Shown one piece after another: positions 45,780-53,951 of a DNA stretch of 64,000 nucleotides. The notes under the pieces are model-generated. The model was given only the letters and a program-made list of their open reading frames with translations, made no database searches and was not told the origin of the DNA. This stretch comes from Bdellovibrionales bacterium RIFOXYC1_FULL_37_79. Its GTDB lineage: Bacteria; Bdellovibrionota; Bacteriovoracia; Bacteriovoracales; Bacteriovoracaceae. Made by a program: the position numbers and the translations under genes. Location: positions 124,001 to 188,000 of the forward strand of contig MEQB01000011.1 in assembly GCA_001770015.1 (NCBI GenBank). The letters run 5' to 3'. How positions within the stretch are numbered: the stretch's first letter is position 1; the number at the start of each line of letters is the position of its first letter.

Positions 45780-47424
45780 GATCCGGTTTTATTTTTATTA
45801 CTCCGCCGAGGGCATTGAATTGATATTTCAAGTTATATTGTTTTGCAAAAAAATTTAACAAAAGATTCTGGCAAATAATCCAGCAAGGGTATGAAGCATC
45901 ATAAATGGAAGGGGGGACTTTTTGCAAAGTGAGCCGGTTTTGCGGACCGGCCATCAATAGGGTTCGGTCTATAATGATCCATTTGAAGTTGTAGGCCAGG
46001 AGGCTTTCAAGAGTGTGGAAAGGATTTTCCAAATAAGAAAGGACGCTGGATAAAAGCAGTACATCCGGGCGTCGATCATTTAAACAATCCGAAATATGTC
46101 TATAAAAATGTAATACCCCGTCTTCAAATTGTTTTTTTCCCGCTAAAAAAAAACTGTCTTGCTCGACTATGCACCATTCGAATAAATCCAGATTAGAAAA
46201 AGCATTTTTGTTTTGATAATAAAGGCTACCCAGTGATCCGCCGAAATCAAGGACGGATAACCTGGATGAGTTGGAACCTGCGATATCCTTTAGGATCTGG
46301 GTAAGTGGTTGGGAGTATTCATGCTGGTAAAAAAGCACCGAATCTCTCTCGAAGGCAGCTTTTCCTCGCTTAACTTTTTGTAATGATTTTTCAACCGCAT
46401 TTAAAATGGTATTATGTTCGTATCCTGTGGATATGTTTTTGACCTCTTCCCACGACCGGTAATTGCCAAAATAGCCCGCTTTATCATTCTCTAAAATAAA
46501 ATTTCTAATTTTCTTAATCAGGATTTTGGGAAGCAGGTACACGGGATATTTTTTAATTTTATCAAGCATGCCGGGAGACTTTATTTTTTCGTTAAAAAAA
46601 TTAATTAGCTGCTTTCTGGCCGTCTGGTCTTCCGTGATGGAAAGATCGGATAAAATCATTTTTTCATGGGATAAGTCAATATCCATGGAGTGATCCATTT
46701 GACAGTGCTGACCAGAACCGTCAGTACCAATATTGCGAACCAGGGATTTGCTGGGAAATAATCCAAGTTTGTTTTTTAAAAATGTAGAGGCGTACCATCT
46801 TATTGCCCAAGAGTTATTAAGTCCCAGTATTTGCTCCTTGAGCATCTGAAGGTAGTTGGCACTGCCTTCAAAGTCAAAAAGTTCAACTAGTTTTTGATTA
46901 GTAATTTGAGTCAATAGTTCATAACCGTCTCTTTGAAATAAGGCCCATCTATCCTGCCAGGTTGCCCATCCCCAGCAATCAGACATGCGAAGGAAGTATT
47001 GAAAGAAGGCGCTTTTTACTTCTGGATAAGCATATCCATGAATAGCGCAAACTTTAGTTTCGTGTTCATATTTATCCAAGGCTTCATTCATAAACGTAAG
47101 AAAATAAGGTGATGTCAGCATATCATCTTCCAAAACGATAATTTTTCCGAATTGGTTTACGACTTCAGTGACCCCGGTAATGATCGATTCAGCCAGACCA
47201 AGATTTTTCTCTCTTTCAATGAAGTTAATTTCACCAAACCCGGAAATCGTTTTTAAATATTCCCGCAGAATTTTGATTTTTTCAAAATCGCTTTTATTCT
47301 TTGGCCCATCTGAAAAGATTAAAAGGGTGCTTTGATCGGCACCAATATTTTTCTTTAGTGATTCGACGGTGCGTTGAGTATGATCTAGACGATTATAGAC
47401 AAATAAAGCGATTGGGGCGTTCAT
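45736..47424 (-). CDS. Fusion of GT2-like glycosyltransferase and TIGR04325-type methyltransferase
   Basis: 562 residues. The N-terminal half (about 1-300) is a GT-A glycosyltransferase-like domain: APIALFVYNRLDHTQRTVESL, IFSDGPKN, IIVLEDDMLTSPYFLTFMNEAL (E-D-D metal site), WGWATWQDRW. The C-terminal half (about 320-562) matches the TIGR04325 methyltransferase family: YRSWEEVKN, FERDSVLF, and the SAM motif LDFGGSLGSLY. These two domains are usually separate proteins. First gene of the minus operon leading to radical SAM, Wzm and Wzt; the combination fits transfer and methylation of one sugar. Confidence 0.8.
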   Translation of the reverse strand: MNAPIALFVYNRLDHTQRTVESLKKNIGADQSTLLIFSDGPKNKSDFEKIKILREYLKTISGFGEINFIEREKNLGLAESIITGVTEVVNQFGKIIVLEDDMLTSPYFLTFMNEALDKYEHETKVCAIHGYAYPEVKSAFFQYFLRMSDCWGWATWQDRWALFQRDGYELLTQITNQKLVELFDFEGSANYLQMLKEQILGLNNSWAIRWYASTFLKNKLGLFPSKSLVRNIGTDGSGQHCQMDHSMDIDLSHEKMILSDLSITEDQTARKQLINFFNEKIKSPGMLDKIKKYPVYLLPKILIKKIRNFILENDKAGYFGNYRSWEEVKNISTGYEHNTILNAVEKSLQKVKRGKAAFERDSVLFYQHEYSQPLTQILKDIAGSNSSRLSVLDFGGSLGSLYYQNKNAFSNLDLFEWCIVEQDSFFLAGKKQFEDGVLHFYRHISDCLNDRRPDVLLLSSVLSYLENPFHTLESLLAYNFKWIIIDRTLLMAGPQNRLTLQKVPPSIYDASYPCWIICQNLLLNFFAKQYNLKYQFNALGGVIKIKPDHEIAAFKGFLFEHK

Positions 47425-47600
47425 ATGTTAAAAATTATGATGGACAAGCTTAACAGATGTCAATTTATTAGATGTGTCTTCTTGGGGTTGGCGCGTCGAG
47501 CTGTAGTTGTCTATATTTTTTGATAAATCAAAATAAATTTATTTAAATAAAACATAATATTTCAATATAACTAATTGTAATTACACAAATATTAAATATA

Positions 47601-47647
47601 TTGATGAAATTTATAAGGATAAACTAGAATATATGTTATCATGATAA
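47601..47647 (+). promoter_or_regulatory. Promoter and 12-bp perfect palindrome before the AbiE-like pair
   Basis: TTGATG (47601-47606) and TAGAAT (47625-47630), 18 bp apart, are a plausible promoter. The perfect palindrome TTATCATGATAA (47636-47647) lies near the expected transcript start and just before the ribosome site AGGAG (47650-47654), a good position for an autoregulatory operator. The rest of 47425-47600 is AT-rich and shows no gene. Confidence 0.42.
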
Positions 47648-47660
47648 ATAGGAGAAGCTT

Positions 47661-48692
47661 ATGACCAAAGATATTGATATTCTTAATGAAAATAGTTGGT
47701 TGAAAACTGATTATGGACTTTTCAATAAGAAAGAAAATATAAAATTTATTAAATTATCCAATAGAGATTCACTGAAGGATGTCCTGCGAGTGATTACGCT
47801 TGTTCATCCAAAAGAGAAATTTGGAATTATTTGTTCTTCATTAAAAGAGAGAGATCTTATTTTACTGAAAGAGAAGCGAATCTCCTATTGTATTCCAGAT
47901 TGTGAGATCAAGATTTTTTCAAGCAATGATCGAGAGGTTAAATCAAGTCCAATATTGGGGAGTTTTTTTGTAAATAAATTTGGCCCAACGTTGATTGTTT
48001 CTCCGACAGGGCTTGAGATAGTGGATACTGTTTTAAAATTGGATGAGCAAGAAATTCAAAAAAAACCATCTCAAATATCACATAAGTATGGTCTCTCTCA
48101 GCCTAAAATAAGTCAGATGATGACGGCCTTTGGAGTTAAAACACTTTTGCAGTTAAAAGAGAGTTTTCTTAATTTAGAGTTGTCTTGGTGGTATTATGCA
48201 TTCGATCTATCTCTTACTAAGAGGAAGATGACACCTTTTAAAACAAAACAAACTAGAAAATATAGTTTCAAGAATAAGACTGGTGCTTCAGCTTTTATGG
48301 ATAAGGTTGTTTTGTTGAAGAAAAAAAATATCGAAATTGAAATAGGAGGACTTGGTTATTTGAAAGCAATGGGTGTTTTAAGAATGTCAGAGTATGACGT
48401 TGTGGTAAGGGCGGATCAAATAGCTGATGTTGTGAATGCAATGGATTTAAGACCTGCCAAAAAAGGTGAAATTGAAAATCTTGTTTTTGTGACACCATTG
48501 ATTGCGGGTATTCATAGCGAAAGATTCAGAACCAGAATTTCTAGCAGGGATGCGCGTATTCCTGAATATATTAGAGAACTCAATCTTCTTAGATATCTTT
48601 GGGGATTAAATTACGAGGAAGGAAGAGTTAAAGAAGAAAAAAAATCTCTTCTGGAGAAATATTTTAATGAGGCTCGAAAAAGTAATTATTGA
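47661..48692 (+). CDS. AbiEi-like regulator/antitoxin candidate with central HTH
   Basis: 343 residues. I do not recognise a named family for the whole protein. A helix-turn-helix-like segment is at about 134-160 (KPSQISHKYGLSQPKISQMM). The C-terminal part, with a GALAALG-like GGLGYLKAMGVL and a following strand-rich region ending near VFVTPLI, resembles AbiEi-type antitoxin C-domains. ATG 47661 has AGGAG six bases upstream. The downstream gene overlaps by 26 bp and encodes a nucleotidyltransferase-like protein, as in AbiE and related type IV toxin-antitoxin loci. Confidence 0.6.
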   Translation: MTKDIDILNENSWLKTDYGLFNKKENIKFIKLSNRDSLKDVLRVITLVHPKEKFGIICSSLKERDLILLKEKRISYCIPDCEIKIFSSNDREVKSSPILGSFFVNKFGPTLIVSPTGLEIVDTVLKLDEQEIQKKPSQISHKYGLSQPKISQMMTAFGVKTLLQLKESFLNLELSWWYYAFDLSLTKRKMTPFKTKQTRKYSFKNKTGASAFMDKVVLLKKKNIEIEIGGLGYLKAMGVLRMSEYDVVVRADQIADVVNAMDLRPAKKGEIENLVFVTPLIAGIHSERFRTRISSRDARIPEYIRELNLLRYLWGLNYEEGRVKEEKKSLLEKYFNEARKSNY

Positions 48693-49464
48693 AAAATGGA
48701 AAAAAGATATTGAGTTTTGTTTACCAGGATTACTTGATGCTATAGAAAAACAAAAATCAAAAACATTTCTAATTGGAGCTTGTATTTTTGATGTTTATCA
48801 AATGCAAGGTTGGTTAAAAAAATTTTCCAGGCGAACCGGTGATGCTGATTTTACCATTGAGTATCTTGGTAACTCCTCCGAGTATCAGGATGTTTGTAAG
48901 GATCTTCTTAAGCAAGGATATAGGAGGGATGATATTCATCCTTATCGCTATCATCCACAAAAAGTGAATGGTGTGTATGCTTATGTTGATTTTTTGACTT
49001 TTACTACGGACCCTTCTCTTGAAAAACAAGCAAAGGCCATGATGTCAGTTGGTGAAAGTTTTAATTTTGAAGGAATGGCCTTTGCGAAACATAATCCACT
49101 TCATGTTGAAAAAAATATTTATATTCCAAATCCTTTGGCACTTATCTATCTCAAGATGAGATCGTATTATCATAATCCAGAGAGGCAAAAAGATTTTGTT
49201 GATGTAGTGGAAGTGATCTTGCGAATTTCGATGGAGAGTAACATTATGAAGGATCTAAGAGACATAATGGAAAATCTAACTGAAGTTATAGTAAAACAAC
49301 AGATCGAAAGAATGTGTCTCGATATTGAACGTGACAGAGGAGGCCTTTGGGATTTAGACAATATCAAAATAGGCTTGGATGAACGGGCCCTTCTCGATGA
49401 GTTTGAGTGGGATACAATTGCAACAACATTTGAGTTTTTTCGGATGAAAATTTTTAAGCCTTAG
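48667..49464 (+). CDS. Nucleotidyltransferase-fold protein, AbiEii-like toxin candidate
   Basis: 265 residues of the minimal nucleotidyltransferase superfamily by motif. Gly37-Ala38 in FLIGACIFDVYQ stands for the usual Gly-Gly/Ser, Asp59-x-Asp61 in RRTGDADFTIEY are the metal ligands, and Asp108 in YAYVDFLTF could be the third carboxylate. It continues with HVEKNIYIPNPLALIYLKM and an Asp-rich helical region, as in AbiEii toxins. Unlike the two neighbouring AbiEii genes the frame is intact. GGAG lies 11 bases upstream of the ATG. Function as a toxin is inferred from pairing and fold. Confidence 0.65.
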   Translation: MRLEKVIIEKWKKDIEFCLPGLLDAIEKQKSKTFLIGACIFDVYQMQGWLKKFSRRTGDADFTIEYLGNSSEYQDVCKDLLKQGYRRDDIHPYRYHPQKVNGVYAYVDFLTFTTDPSLEKQAKAMMSVGESFNFEGMAFAKHNPLHVEKNIYIPNPLALIYLKMRSYYHNPERQKDFVDVVEVILRISMESNIMKDLRDIMENLTEVIVKQQIERMCLDIERDRGGLWDLDNIKIGLDERALLDEFEWDTIATTFEFFRMKIFKP

Positions 49465-49500
49465 TGTTGTCTGATCACAGTGAAAGGCTACTCACATTCT

Positions 49501-49581
49501 TCAGAAGGCTTAGTGGATAATAGATCATAGGTTTGTCGTAAATCGGCTTCCGGCACTACCAGCTAAAATAATTCCTTTCCT
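49501..49581 (-). pseudogene. Fossil 5' fragment of a second rmlA
   Basis: On the minus strand from 49581 the sequence reads [AGG for ATG] then KGIILAG-S-AGSR, matching RmlA residues 2-13, and after a deletion of about 48 bases continues out of frame with a sequence matching YDKPMIYYPLSLL. Nucleotide similarity to the intact rmlA (56395 downwards) is plain, for example 21 of 22 at ACCAGCTAAAATAAT-CCTTTC. It overlaps the last codons and the stop of rmlD. Confidence 0.75.
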
Positions 49582-50450
49582 AGATATCCTTTCTCTTTTA
49601 AATAATCATGTAGAGCATCTTCCCATCTTTTGGGAGAATATAATTTACTGATTTTTTCAGTTGATAAAGCACAATATCTTGGTCTCTTGATGACGGTGGG
49701 AAAATCTTTGGAGCTAATCGGGAGAACTTTTACATTTTTAAGACCCAGCAACTCGACTACTTTATTGGCCAATTCAAAATAGGTACATGCTCCTTGGCAA
49801 GCGAAGTGATAAATCCCGTATTCAAAGTCAGGAGTTTGAAGAATTTTTAACACGCATTTGACAACTTCTTGGGTATAAGTGGGAGATATAACTTGGTCGG
49901 TAACAAATTTGATTTCATGGTTTTCTCGTGCTTTGGACACGATGGTATCAATAATATTTATACCCTTACCTCCAATGCCCTGTGCGCCAAACACCGAAGC
50001 TATGCGGAGAATATAATATTTTTTATGATTAGCTATAATGTATTGCTCTCCTTTTAATTTACTATCACCGTAAACATTGATGGGATTTACCAGATCGGTT
50101 TCGCAGTAGGGCGTGGCTTTATCCCCATCAAAAACGTAGTCAGTGCTAAAGTGGATTAAAGGTATGGAGTGTTTATTGCAATACTTGGAAATGGGGTTTA
50201 AGGAATGGGCGTTAATCAGGAAAGCTTTGGACGGATTTTGTTCGCAAAGGTTGGTGTTGGTCCAAGCGGCACAGTTGATGACATAATCAACCTTATCCAG
50301 ATGGTTAAACAATTCTTCTAACTCACTAGGATTTTCAAAATTTACTTCGTCAGAGTCGGTGGTAAGAGTGGTGTAAGATGAGTTGGCAGAAAGTGCTTTA
50401 GTTAGATCACTCCCCAGTTGTCCTTTGTTTCCTAAAATAAGAATTTTCAT
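49563..50450 (-). CDS. rmlD: dTDP-4-dehydrorhamnose reductase
   Basis: Last step of dTDP-L-rhamnose synthesis. 295 residues: GNKGQLGSDL at 7-16, NCAAWTNTNLCEQNP, STDYVFDG, and Y-x3-K in NVYGDSKLKGE. The C-terminus runs through WEDALHDYLKEKG and ends in GKELF, whose codons coincide with the start of a fossil rmlA, so the natural stop may have been lost. Separated from rmlC by the 3.5-kb AbiE island, although rml genes are normally adjacent. Confidence 0.92.
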   Translation of the reverse strand: MKILILGNKGQLGSDLTKALSANSSYTTLTTDSDEVNFENPSELEELFNHLDKVDYVINCAAWTNTNLCEQNPSKAFLINAHSLNPISKYCNKHSIPLIHFSTDYVFDGDKATPYCETDLVNPINVYGDSKLKGEQYIIANHKKYYILRIASVFGAQGIGGKGINIIDTIVSKARENHEIKFVTDQVISPTYTQEVVKCVLKILQTPDFEYGIYHFACQGACTYFELANKVVELLGLKNVKVLPISSKDFPTVIKRPRYCALSTEKISKLYSPKRWEDALHDYLKEKGYLGKELF

Positions 50451-50472
50451 ACTTAAAAGGTATATCCATTTT
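50451..50472. repeat. Direct repeat A: copy of the rmlC 3' end before rmlD
   Basis: 22 bp identical at 21 positions to 53952-53973, the true 3' end of rmlC. On the minus strand it spells AAN-GYTF-stop and extends leftwards as F-K-N-G-Y-T-F-stop against F-E-N-G-Y-T-F-stop in rmlC, followed two bases later by the rmlD ATG. It is either an insertion-generated repeat or the end of an older rmlC copy. Confidence 0.75.
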
Positions 50473-50656
50473 TAAAACATCTGTTGCGCATAAGGACCTC
50501 GTCTTATTGGTTTTAAGTTTATGACCCATGGTCGTTGAAGTAAATAGTTCGCAATTTCTTTTTTTAAGCGTATTAATCTATGCGTACCTACCCTTCCCGG
50601 AAAAGTCCGAGGGTGTGAAATTTATTTAAACCACATAAGTAATTGAATTCACACAA

Positions 50657-50731
50657 AGTGTAAGAAAAAAATATATGTTTTTATTACACTTCTTCCTTTT
50701 TGTGTAAGAAAAAATATGGTAAAATTCTTAC
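50657..50731. promoter_or_regulatory. GTGTAAGAA repeat array upstream of abiEi-1
   Basis: AGTGTAAGAA (50657-50666), inverted ATTACACTT (50683-50691), GTAAGAA (50704-50710) and its inverse TTCTTAC (50725-50731). AbiEi proteins are known to bind inverted repeats in their own promoters, so this is the expected operator. The ribosome site AGGA is at 50732-50735. The remaining spacer 50473-50656 shows nothing I can name. Confidence 0.5.
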
Positions 50732-50741
50732 AGGATAAATT

Positions 50742-51341
50742 ATGAACAAAACTGTTAAACAAAAAGTTATAGATTGTATCCACCAGCATGGAGAGGGATG
50801 GGTTTTTACCACTAACGACCTGATTGATCTTGGAAGTGAAGAGGCAATTCATGTTACTCTTCATCGTCTTACAGGACGTGGAGAAATTAGTAGAGTTGCA
50901 CATGGAATATATTATTTTCCTAAGCAAAATGAATTATTAGGAACGATGCCTCCTGACGTCCGTTCTGTCGCTAAAGCTTTAGCTGAAAAATATCAAATAA
51001 GAATCCAACCATCTGGTGCCTATGCAGCTAACCTACTCGGGTTGTCTGAGCAAGTCCCTGCAAGAGTGGTGTTTCTCACTGATGGTGAGAACAAAAAAAT
51101 TAAAATTGGAAAAATAGATCTTATTTTTAAAAAAACGACTCCTAAAAATATGACAATGGCAGGAAAAATTTCCGGACTAGTTGTACAGGCCTTAAAGTAT
51201 TTAGGGAAAGAGTATATTGATGAAAAAAAAATCAATATCATTAAAAAAAAGCTTAGTGTTATTGATAAAAAAATTTTAAAAGAAGATTCTAGATTTGCAC
51301 CTGTTTGGATAAGCAAAATTATTAATACAAAAATTGTGTAA
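50742..51341 (+). CDS. AbiEi-type antitoxin (DUF6088 family), module 1
   Basis: 199 residues. N-terminal winged-helix region with DLIDLGSEEAIHVTLHRLTGRGEISRVAHGIYYFP, the pattern of AbiEi/DUF6088 antitoxins, then GAYAANLLGLSEQVPARVVFLTDG and a basic C-terminal stretch. Expected to repress its own promoter and neutralise AbiEii. Intact, with AGGA six bases before ATG 50742. The adjacent toxin gene at 51349 is broken. Confidence 0.82.
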   Translation: MNKTVKQKVIDCIHQHGEGWVFTTNDLIDLGSEEAIHVTLHRLTGRGEISRVAHGIYYFPKQNELLGTMPPDVRSVAKALAEKYQIRIQPSGAYAANLLGLSEQVPARVVFLTDGENKKIKIGKIDLIFKKTTPKNMTMAGKISGLVVQALKYLGKEYIDEKKINIIKKKLSVIDKKILKEDSRFAPVWISKIINTKIV

Positions 51342-51348
51342 GGATCAA

Positions 51349-52374
51349 ATGGATAGGTTTTTAGATTTGTCAGAAGAAAATAGAATTGCAATTTTTAGCA
51401 AATAAGAGGTTGATATAGGTCTTTCAGAAGATTTAATCGAGAAAGATTTTTGGGTTTGTTGGATACTAAAAAAACTCTTTGAATTAGATCATATTCAAGA
51501 CAACTTCACTTTTAAAGGTGGAACTTCATTATCCAAAGTCTATAAAGTCATTAATAGATTTTCTGAAGATATTGATATCTCGGTTGAACGAGCCTCTTTG
51601 GGATTTAAGGATAATAAAGAACCTGCGAACGTTGGGCCTAGGCAAGCAAAAAGATTAATCGAAGAGTTGGGAATTGCTTGCAAGAAATTTGTCCAAGGTG
51701 ATCTCTATGGCCGACTAAAAAATGTTATCGAATCTAAGCTTGGCCTAAAAGGCTGGAAGCTAGAAATTGATGAGGAAGATAATGACGGCCAGACAATTCT
51801 TTTCATGTATCCCAAATTAACGGCCAAATCTTCTGAATACATAAAACCAGTTGTGAAGATTGAGCTAGGTGCTAGATCAGATCATTGGTCAGTGAGTATG
51901 CACAAGATTTCACCTTATATTACCGAAATTTTACCATCACCACTTAATCAAATGGATGCTGAAATATGAGTTTTAAATATAGAGAGGACCTTTTTGGAAA
52001 AGGCCACAATCCTGCATAAATATTCGCATTATCCTAACGATAAAAATGTTCCAGAAAGACAGTCTAGACATTTTTTTGATTTCTACTGTCTTTTGAATTC
52101 AGTTGGGAAAACCAGGGCACTAGAAAATGAAGAGCTTCTTGAAAAAGTTGCGGCACATAAAAATATCTATTTTAAAGCTGCTTGGGCTCAATATTTAACT
52201 GCAAAAAAAGGAAGTTTAAGACTTGTTCCAGAAGAAAAAGTTATGAAGGCTATGGAAGCAGATTATAAAGCGATGAGAGATATGTTTGCGGGTGATGTTC
52301 CTTCATGGGATACCATAATTAAGTTGATAAGCGCTTTTGAAAAAGACTTTAATTATTCAGAGAAGAAGAAATAA
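51349..52374 (+). pseudogene. AbiEii-type nucleotidyltransferase toxin, two in-frame stops
   Basis: Reading one frame from ATG 51349 (seven bases after the antitoxin stop) gives 341 codons of near full-length AbiEii, interrupted by TAA at 51403-51405 and TGA at 51967-51969. Motifs survive: EKDFWVCWILK, FKGGTSLSKVYK, and RFSEDIDISVE with the D-x-D pair; after the second stop VLNIERTFLEKATILHKYSHY and a normal C-terminus continue. No frame change is needed, so decay looks recent, or these are sequencing errors. Confidence 0.82.
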
Positions 52375-52422
52375 ATTAAAAGTATCTTGTCACCAAAATT
52401 ATCCTTTTCCAGGAGACTTAAT

Positions 52423-52454
52423 TTGTCCATATTTTAGGCCTAAAATATGGACAA
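52423..52454. promoter_or_regulatory. Perfect 32-bp palindrome at the start of abiEi-2
   Basis: TTGTCCATATTTTAGG followed immediately by its exact reverse complement. It sits between AGGAG (52411-52415) and ATG 52456, and swallows an alternative ATG at 52447. As DNA it suits a dimeric repressor; as RNA it would form a 16-bp hairpin (less a few loop bases) that brings AGGAG to about eight bases from ATG 52456. Confidence 0.7.
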
Positions 52455-52455
52455 G

Positions 52456-53187
52456 ATGAAAGAAAAAATTGCCACTTCTATTTTAAAAAGAATCAAGAAA
52501 ATGCCCGATGGAGCGGTCATTACTCCAGATTCATTTCCCGAATCCTGGTCGAGGAAGGCAATCACAAGAGCCCTCTCTAGATTGCAAAAAAAAGGGGTCA
52601 TTGTACGTTTACAAAATGGGATATATTCCAAGTCTAAAGAAACGAGACTTGGTCCTGCTTCATCTTCTCCTATCGAAATAATTTCTATGAAAATAGAGCA
52701 AAGTCAAGACAAGTGCCTTGGGGGACTCTGCCTTTACAATAAATTGGGGCTGACAACCCAAATACCATCAGTCATAGAGGTTTTAAATAATAAATCCAGT
52801 TATAACACAACGCTTGGCAACACTCGGATTCGATATGTTCGGATCAGGCCCAGAATAACAGAGCAGACAAAAAACTTAATACTAATTTTGGAAGTAATAA
52901 AAAATGTTAAATTGATTATGGATTCAGAGCTGAAGACAACAGTACGCTGGATTTTGCAAGTGATTAAAGGTCTCAATAAACAAGAAAGAAAGCTTCTTGT
53001 TGCCGTCTCCATGGATTATCCTCCTCGTGTATGTGCAATACTGGGGAATATTCTTTCTTCCATTGATCGGTCTCTTTCAGAAAAGCTAAGGAAGGGCCTT
53101 AACCCTAATAGTGTTTATCGGGTCGGGGGAATTGCTGATAATCTGAAGGATTCAAAAAAGTGGAGACTACAAAATGAATCTGCATAA
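52456..53187 (+). CDS. AbiEi-type antitoxin (DUF6088 family), module 2
   Basis: 243 residues. N-terminal winged helix: ILKRIKKMPDGAVITPDSFPESWSRKAITRALSRLQKKGVIVRLQNGIYSKS. The C-terminal half resembles AbiEi of module 1 in position only, so the modules are related but not a recent duplication. ATG 52456 is chosen over 52447, which lies inside the palindrome. The stop overlaps the start of the broken toxin gene (53174). Confidence 0.8.
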   Translation: MKEKIATSILKRIKKMPDGAVITPDSFPESWSRKAITRALSRLQKKGVIVRLQNGIYSKSKETRLGPASSSPIEIISMKIEQSQDKCLGGLCLYNKLGLTTQIPSVIEVLNNKSSYNTTLGNTRIRYVRIRPRITEQTKNLILILEVIKNVKLIMDSELKTTVRWILQVIKGLNKQERKLLVAVSMDYPPRVCAILGNILSSIDRSLSEKLRKGLNPNSVYRVGGIADNLKDSKKWRLQNESA

Positions 53188-53665
53188 AAACCCTGAAGAA
53201 TTTCGTGCTGCAATTTTAGGGGCGGCAAAGAAATATTCCATTCAAGAGCATATGGTTGAAAAAGATTATTGGATCACGGTTGTGCTTCATAATTGATCGA
53301 AGTCTAGTTTTTCCGATAGGGTTGTATTCAAGGGTGGAAGATCGCTTTCAAAGGCCTATAAAATAACTCAACGATTTTCTGAAGAATGTGACTTGGCCCT
53401 AATACCAGGTGAAGAAACTGCAAATCAAATTAAAAACCTGATTACCAAGATCGAAAAAGCAATAGTATCTACTCCGTTTGAAGTGGTGAAAGAGCATCCA
53501 TTAATCAGCAAAGGTTCAAAATTCAGAAAAACAGTTCTGGCAGCCTTGGAGAATACATACAACGATTCATTCAAATTGCTTTTGTTCGAGAGTGCCCCAG
53601 AGATTTGGTCATATGAAGCGTCACTTGCTTTGATAGGTGAACGGCTTAAAAAATATGATAAGTGA
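53174..53665 (+). pseudogene. Truncated AbiEii-type toxin with in-frame stop
   Basis: ATG 53174 has GGAG eight bases upstream and overlaps abiEi-2. The frame shows VEKDYWITVVL, a TGA at 53294-53296, then VVFKGGRSLSKAYKITQRFSEECDLAL, where the family's G-G-T-S is G-G-R-S and the first Asp of D-x-D is Glu. It stops at 53665 after 163 codons, about half normal length. Nucleotidyltransfer activity is very unlikely. Confidence 0.82.
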
Positions 53666-53802
53666 AAATGAGTTTTGCCAGAACTTTTAGGACTTCTTTC
53701 AAAAAACCGTTTTCCAAACTAGCTTGTAGTCATTTGTAGTTTTTCTCCCTTTTGAGTAGAATAATACCAAGAGCTTTGCATCAATCTTTGATATGGATAT
53801 CG

Positions 53803-53913
53803 GAGAAGGCCCGCGAGATCATAGGTCTTAATCAAACGGATTTGAAGGGTATGACTCAACCAGAAGTTTCAAAAATCGAAGACGAGATCGAGTCAATTGC
53901 AATATATGGGTAA
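53803..53913 (+). pseudogene. Fossil HigA antitoxin with internal deletion
   Basis: 36 codons matching the higA product of 8895-9218: KAREIIGLNQTDLKGMTQ, then PEVSKIE aligned with its HTH, followed directly by ESIAIYG and a stop, matching its last residues. The roughly thirty residues in between are gone. No start codon or toxin remnant was found in 53666-53802, which otherwise shows nothing recognisable. Confidence 0.75.
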
Positions 53914-53951
53914 AAATATTTATAGATCAGTTAAAAGATTAATAAAACCCA

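Noticed and set aside
51403-51969. Programmed recoding (readthrough) of the AbiEii stop codons
   Set aside because: The two stops differ (TAA and TGA), have no shared downstream stem-loop, and the neighbouring toxin is also degraded by truncation; ordinary decay explains both.
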